Assembly: GCA_000597885.1 (NCBI GenBank)
Contig: CP004371.1
Coordinates: 4,046,501-4,110,500, forward strand
Origin: Flammeovirgaceae bacterium 311
GTDB taxonomy: Bacteria; Bacteroidota; Bacteroidia; Cytophagales; Cyclobacteriaceae
Length of the DNA: 64,000 nucleotides
Direction: 5' to 3'
A program made the translations under genes and the position numbers. The notes beneath the pieces were generated by a model. The model saw nothing but the letters and a program-made list of their open reading frames with translations, was not told the origin of the DNA and did not search any database. This document shows positions 61,907 to 64,000 of the stretch, piece by piece. Each line of letters starts with the position of its first letter. Positions within the stretch are counted from its first letter, which is position 1.

Positions 61907-62749
61907 ATGATAGGGATCGATCTTTTTAATCAAACAACATTTGAGTGCAGTAAGCTCATTACACAGCGATACAGCACTTCTTTTACCCTTGGAATTCGTA
62001 CGCTGCACAAGCGGTTTCACTATCCAGTTTACGCCATTTATGGGTACGTGCGCTATGCCGATGAAATAGTAGATACCTTTCATGATCATGATAAATCCAT
62101 GCTGCTGGAGCGCTTCCGGCAGGATACACTGCTGGCGCTGGAAGAAAAGATAAGCCTGAATCCGGTGCTGCACAGCTTTCAGCAGGTGGTGCGTACCTAT
62201 GGCATTGAGTGGGAGCTGATTGATGCTTTTCTGCACAGCATGGAAATGGACCTGGACCAGACCCGTTATGACCAGAGTAAATACCAGGAGTACATTTACG
62301 GATCGGCAGAGGTAGTAGGCCTGATGTGCCTGCGCGTGTTTTGCGAGGGAGACGATGCCCAATACCAGGCCCTGAAAGGACCCGCCCGCAGTCTGGGAGC
62401 TGCCTTTCAGAAAGTAAACTTTCTGCGCGACATCAAAAGCGATTTTGAGGAACGTGGCAGAGTTTATTTTCCCGGAGTAGATTTTAGCAAGTTTTCGGCC
62501 GCTGCCAAGCAGCAAATCGAGAAAGACATAGACAAAGATTTCAGGGATGCTTATGCCGGCATTATAAAATTGCCGCAGGGGGCGCAAATGGGTGTTTATC
62601 TTGCTTATCTCTATTATCAGAAATTGTTCAACAAAATCCGCCTTTGTCCGGCCTCCCGCATTCTTAAAGAGCGTATTCGGATAGCCGACCAAAAAAAGCT
62701 GCTGCTGCTGGCACAAACAATGCTACGTTATCAGTTTAACATTTTGTAA
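61907..62749 (+). CDS. crtB: Phytoene synthase
   Basis: A 280-residue squalene/phytoene synthase that condenses two GGPP. The two Asp-rich motifs are YADEIVDTFHDHD (about 45-57) and RDIKSDFEERGRVYFP (about 175-190), each holding the DxxxD metal sites. Start is an ATG 18 bp after crtI. Length is normal. Confidence 0.94.
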   Translation: MIGIDLFNQTTFECSKLITQRYSTSFTLGIRTLHKRFHYPVYAIYGYVRYADEIVDTFHDHDKSMLLERFRQDTLLALEEKISLNPVLHSFQQVVRTYGIEWELIDAFLHSMEMDLDQTRYDQSKYQEYIYGSAEVVGLMCLRVFCEGDDAQYQALKGPARSLGAAFQKVNFLRDIKSDFEERGRVYFPGVDFSKFSAAAKQQIEKDIDKDFRDAYAGIIKLPQGAQMGVYLAYLYYQKLFNKIRLCPASRILKERIRIADQKKLLLLAQTMLRYQFNIL

Positions 62750-62770
62750 CTATATTTAAACAAATACTTA

Positions 62771-62800
62771 TTTGCCTGAAACTTTTTGCCCTTACCTTCG
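62771..62800 (+). promoter_or_regulatory. Possible promoter before ispH
   Basis: TTTG (62771-62774) is followed after 18 bases by TACCTTCG, one mismatch from TAnnTTTG. It would give a leader of about 15 bases to the ATG at 62821. Tentative. Confidence 0.4.
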
Positions 62801-62820
62801 CTTGTTGTAAGTAGAGACCT

Positions 62821-63666
62821 ATGCTTAATTTAAAAGTAGATATTGATCCGAATTCAGGCTTTTGCTTTGGTGTTGTTTACGCCATAGAAATGGCTGAAGA
62901 CATGCTGGAAGAACAGGGTTACCTGTACTGCCTGGGCGATATCGTGCATAATGATGAGGAGGTACGCCGCCTGGAGGAAAAAGGGCTTATGATTATCAAT
63001 CACGATCAACTCCGGGAACTGCACAACGAAACGGTACTGATTCGTGCTCATGGTGAGCCTCCGTCTACTTACGAGCTGGCGCTGCAAAATAATTTAAGCC
63101 TGGTAGATGCTTCCTGTCCGGTGGTGCTCAAGCTGCAGAACCGCATCAAAAATTCATTCGATAAGGGCGATAACATCTACATTTACGGCAAGCATGGCCA
63201 TGCCGAAGTGGTAGGTCTTTTAGGGCAAACAAATAACAAAGCTGTTGTATTTCAGGATATTGCAGAGTTGCCCATGCAGGAGCTGCCCCGTTCTCTTACC
63301 CTTTATAGCCAGACAACCAAAAGCACCCATAATTTCTATCAGATAAAATCCTTGCTGGAAGCGGAGGGTATTGAGGTAAATGCAAATGATACCATCTGCC
63401 GGCAGGTAAGTAACCGCGATAAAGAATTACGTGATTTTGCCAGCCACTACGATAAAGTAGTATTTGTTTCGGGCACCAAATCCTCTAACGGGAAGGTATT
63501 GTATGGGGTGTGTAAAGACAGAAACCCGCATACCTTTTTCATCAGCCGGCCCGAAGAAATAGATTCCGCCTGGTTTAAGGCCAACGACAAGGTGGGTATT
63601 TGCGGTGCAACCTCCACCCCCATGTGGCTTATGCAGCATGTGCGCAATCGCCTGCTTACTTACTAA
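62821..63666 (+). CDS. ispH: 4-hydroxy-3-methylbut-2-enyl diphosphate reductase
   Basis: A 281-residue [4Fe-4S] enzyme, the last step of the MEP pathway, yielding IPP and DMAPP. Three ligand Cys are present: C15 (NSGFCFGVV), the one in DASCPVVLK and the one in NDTICRQVSNRD. Substrate residues HGHAEVVG and SQTTKS are in place. It supplies precursors for the carotenoid genes around it. It is 72 bp after crtB and 32 bp before crtW. Confidence 0.95.
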   Translation: MLNLKVDIDPNSGFCFGVVYAIEMAEDMLEEQGYLYCLGDIVHNDEEVRRLEEKGLMIINHDQLRELHNETVLIRAHGEPPSTYELALQNNLSLVDASCPVVLKLQNRIKNSFDKGDNIYIYGKHGHAEVVGLLGQTNNKAVVFQDIAELPMQELPRSLTLYSQTTKSTHNFYQIKSLLEAEGIEVNANDTICRQVSNRDKELRDFASHYDKVVFVSGTKSSNGKVLYGVCKDRNPHTFFISRPEEIDSAWFKANDKVGICGATSTPMWLMQHVRNRLLTY

Positions 63667-63698
63667 AACTTAATCCTTTTGTATCTTTACGCTACGGC

Positions 63699-64000
63699 AT
63701 GTCAGTGGCAGTAACCTCCATATCATTTTGGCAAAGGCACCTGGGCGTTTTTATAGCTCTGGCCATTGTTGCTGCCTGGACGTTAAGCCTGTGGTTTCTG
63801 CTTACGCAATATACCATCAACTGGTATTCACCCATTAGCTGGCTGCTGGTGCTACTGCAAATGCACCTCTACACAGGTTTGTTTATTACGGCACACGATG
63901 CCATGCATGGCGCCGTTAGTAAAAACCGCCGGCTCAACAATACGATAGGCTGGCTTACTGCTATGTTGTTTGCCTATAACTGGTATCCGCGCCTGTACCC
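63699..64000 (+). CDS. crtW: Beta-carotene ketolase (CrtW-like), 3' truncated
   Basis: Only the first 100 residues lie in the window. They read MSVAVTSISFWQRHLG, two hydrophobic segments (about 14-60), and the first histidine box TAHDAMHG (HDxxH) of the membrane fatty-acid-desaturase/ketolase fold, then WLTAMLFAYNWYPRLYP. Next to ispH and crtIB this fits CrtW (4-keto group on beta-rings); a related desaturase cannot be excluded until the rest is seen. Confidence 0.8.
   Translation, partial: MSVAVTSISFWQRHLGVFIALAIVAAWTLSLWFLLTQYTINWYSPISWLLVLLQMHLYTGLFITAHDAMHGAVSKNRRLNNTIGWLTAMLFAYNWYPRLY

Noticed and set aside
61892-62716. 274-codon leftward frame opposite crtB
   Set aside because: Antisense shadow; crtB has complete catalytic motifs on the plus strand.
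1-64000. Search for tRNA, rRNA, CRISPR, transposase or phage modules
   Set aside because: No cloverleaf, direct-repeat array, transposase motif or phage structural gene was seen by eye; absence is not proven without a dedicated scan.

Overview
The window reads as chromosomal DNA of a Bacteroidota bacterium, most likely order Cytophagales. This rests on the gene families (PorZ, a PorP/SprF-like protein, T9SS C-terminal sorting domains, DUF4230, DUF4783, DUF4286, a CruF/CrtZ/CrtI/CrtB/CrtW carotenoid set), on several TAnnTTTG (-7) promoter boxes typical of this phylum, and on the scarcity of Shine-Dalgarno sequences. No rRNA, tRNA, CRISPR array, prophage or intact insertion sequence is visible.

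Layout. 1-13 kb: the 3' end of an NHL-repeat protein; a PadR repressor coupled to a membrane protein behind a perfect inverted-repeat operator; uvrA; a secreted solute-binding protein; a RecD-like helicase divergent from a possible ssDNA-annealing protein; a 1408-residue secreted beta-helix/PKD/FN3/Calx-beta protein with a T9SS signal. 14-24 kb: a GH3 N-acetylhexosaminidase; then a rightward run of ferredoxin, tdk, porZ, recO, hemW and a TerB-like protein; then a secreted GH26 mannanase. 24-34 kb is sensory: a LytS/LytTR pair, a cytoplasmic multi-PAS histidine kinase, a TonB-receptor fragment, a frameshifted single-domain response regulator, an all-helical protein of unknown function and an ALDH7-type dehydrogenase. 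34-42 kb: DUF4230, a 405-bp element with 65-bp terminal inverted repeats filling one whole gap, recX, an MFS transporter overlapping a PorP/SprF-like gene tail-to-tail, a YcxB-like protein, nadC, DUF4783, gpmI and a lipoprotein. 42-57 kb: a GT39-like membrane glycosyltransferase, sbcDC, DUF4259, an outer-membrane barrel, hemB, a secreted glycan-binding/Hint protein, a lipoprotein prolyl oligopeptidase and small genes.

57.4-64 kb is the most coherent block, a carotenoid region transcribed rightward: cruF, crtZ, a MerR/CarH-like regulator fused to crtZ by a GTGA overlap, an ECF sigma factor behind a near-ideal promoter, crtI, crtB, ispH and the start of crtW. IspH supplies the isoprenoid precursor, CrtB and CrtI build the desaturated backbone, and CruF, CrtZ and CrtW add hydroxyl and keto groups. 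This predicts a hydroxylated, ketolated monocyclic carotenoid of the saproxanthin/flexixanthin type. crtY, crtE and crtD are not in the window. The two regulators suggest stress- or light-dependent control, but the CarH-like protein has changes at key B12-site residues.

Most genes belong to known families. The parts most worth follow-up are the altered CarH-like regulator, the secreted Hint protein without a C-terminal cleavage motif, the 405-bp inverted-repeat element, the possible ssDNA-annealing protein beside a helicase, and the repeated placing of terminators directly against the next gene's promoter or start codon.
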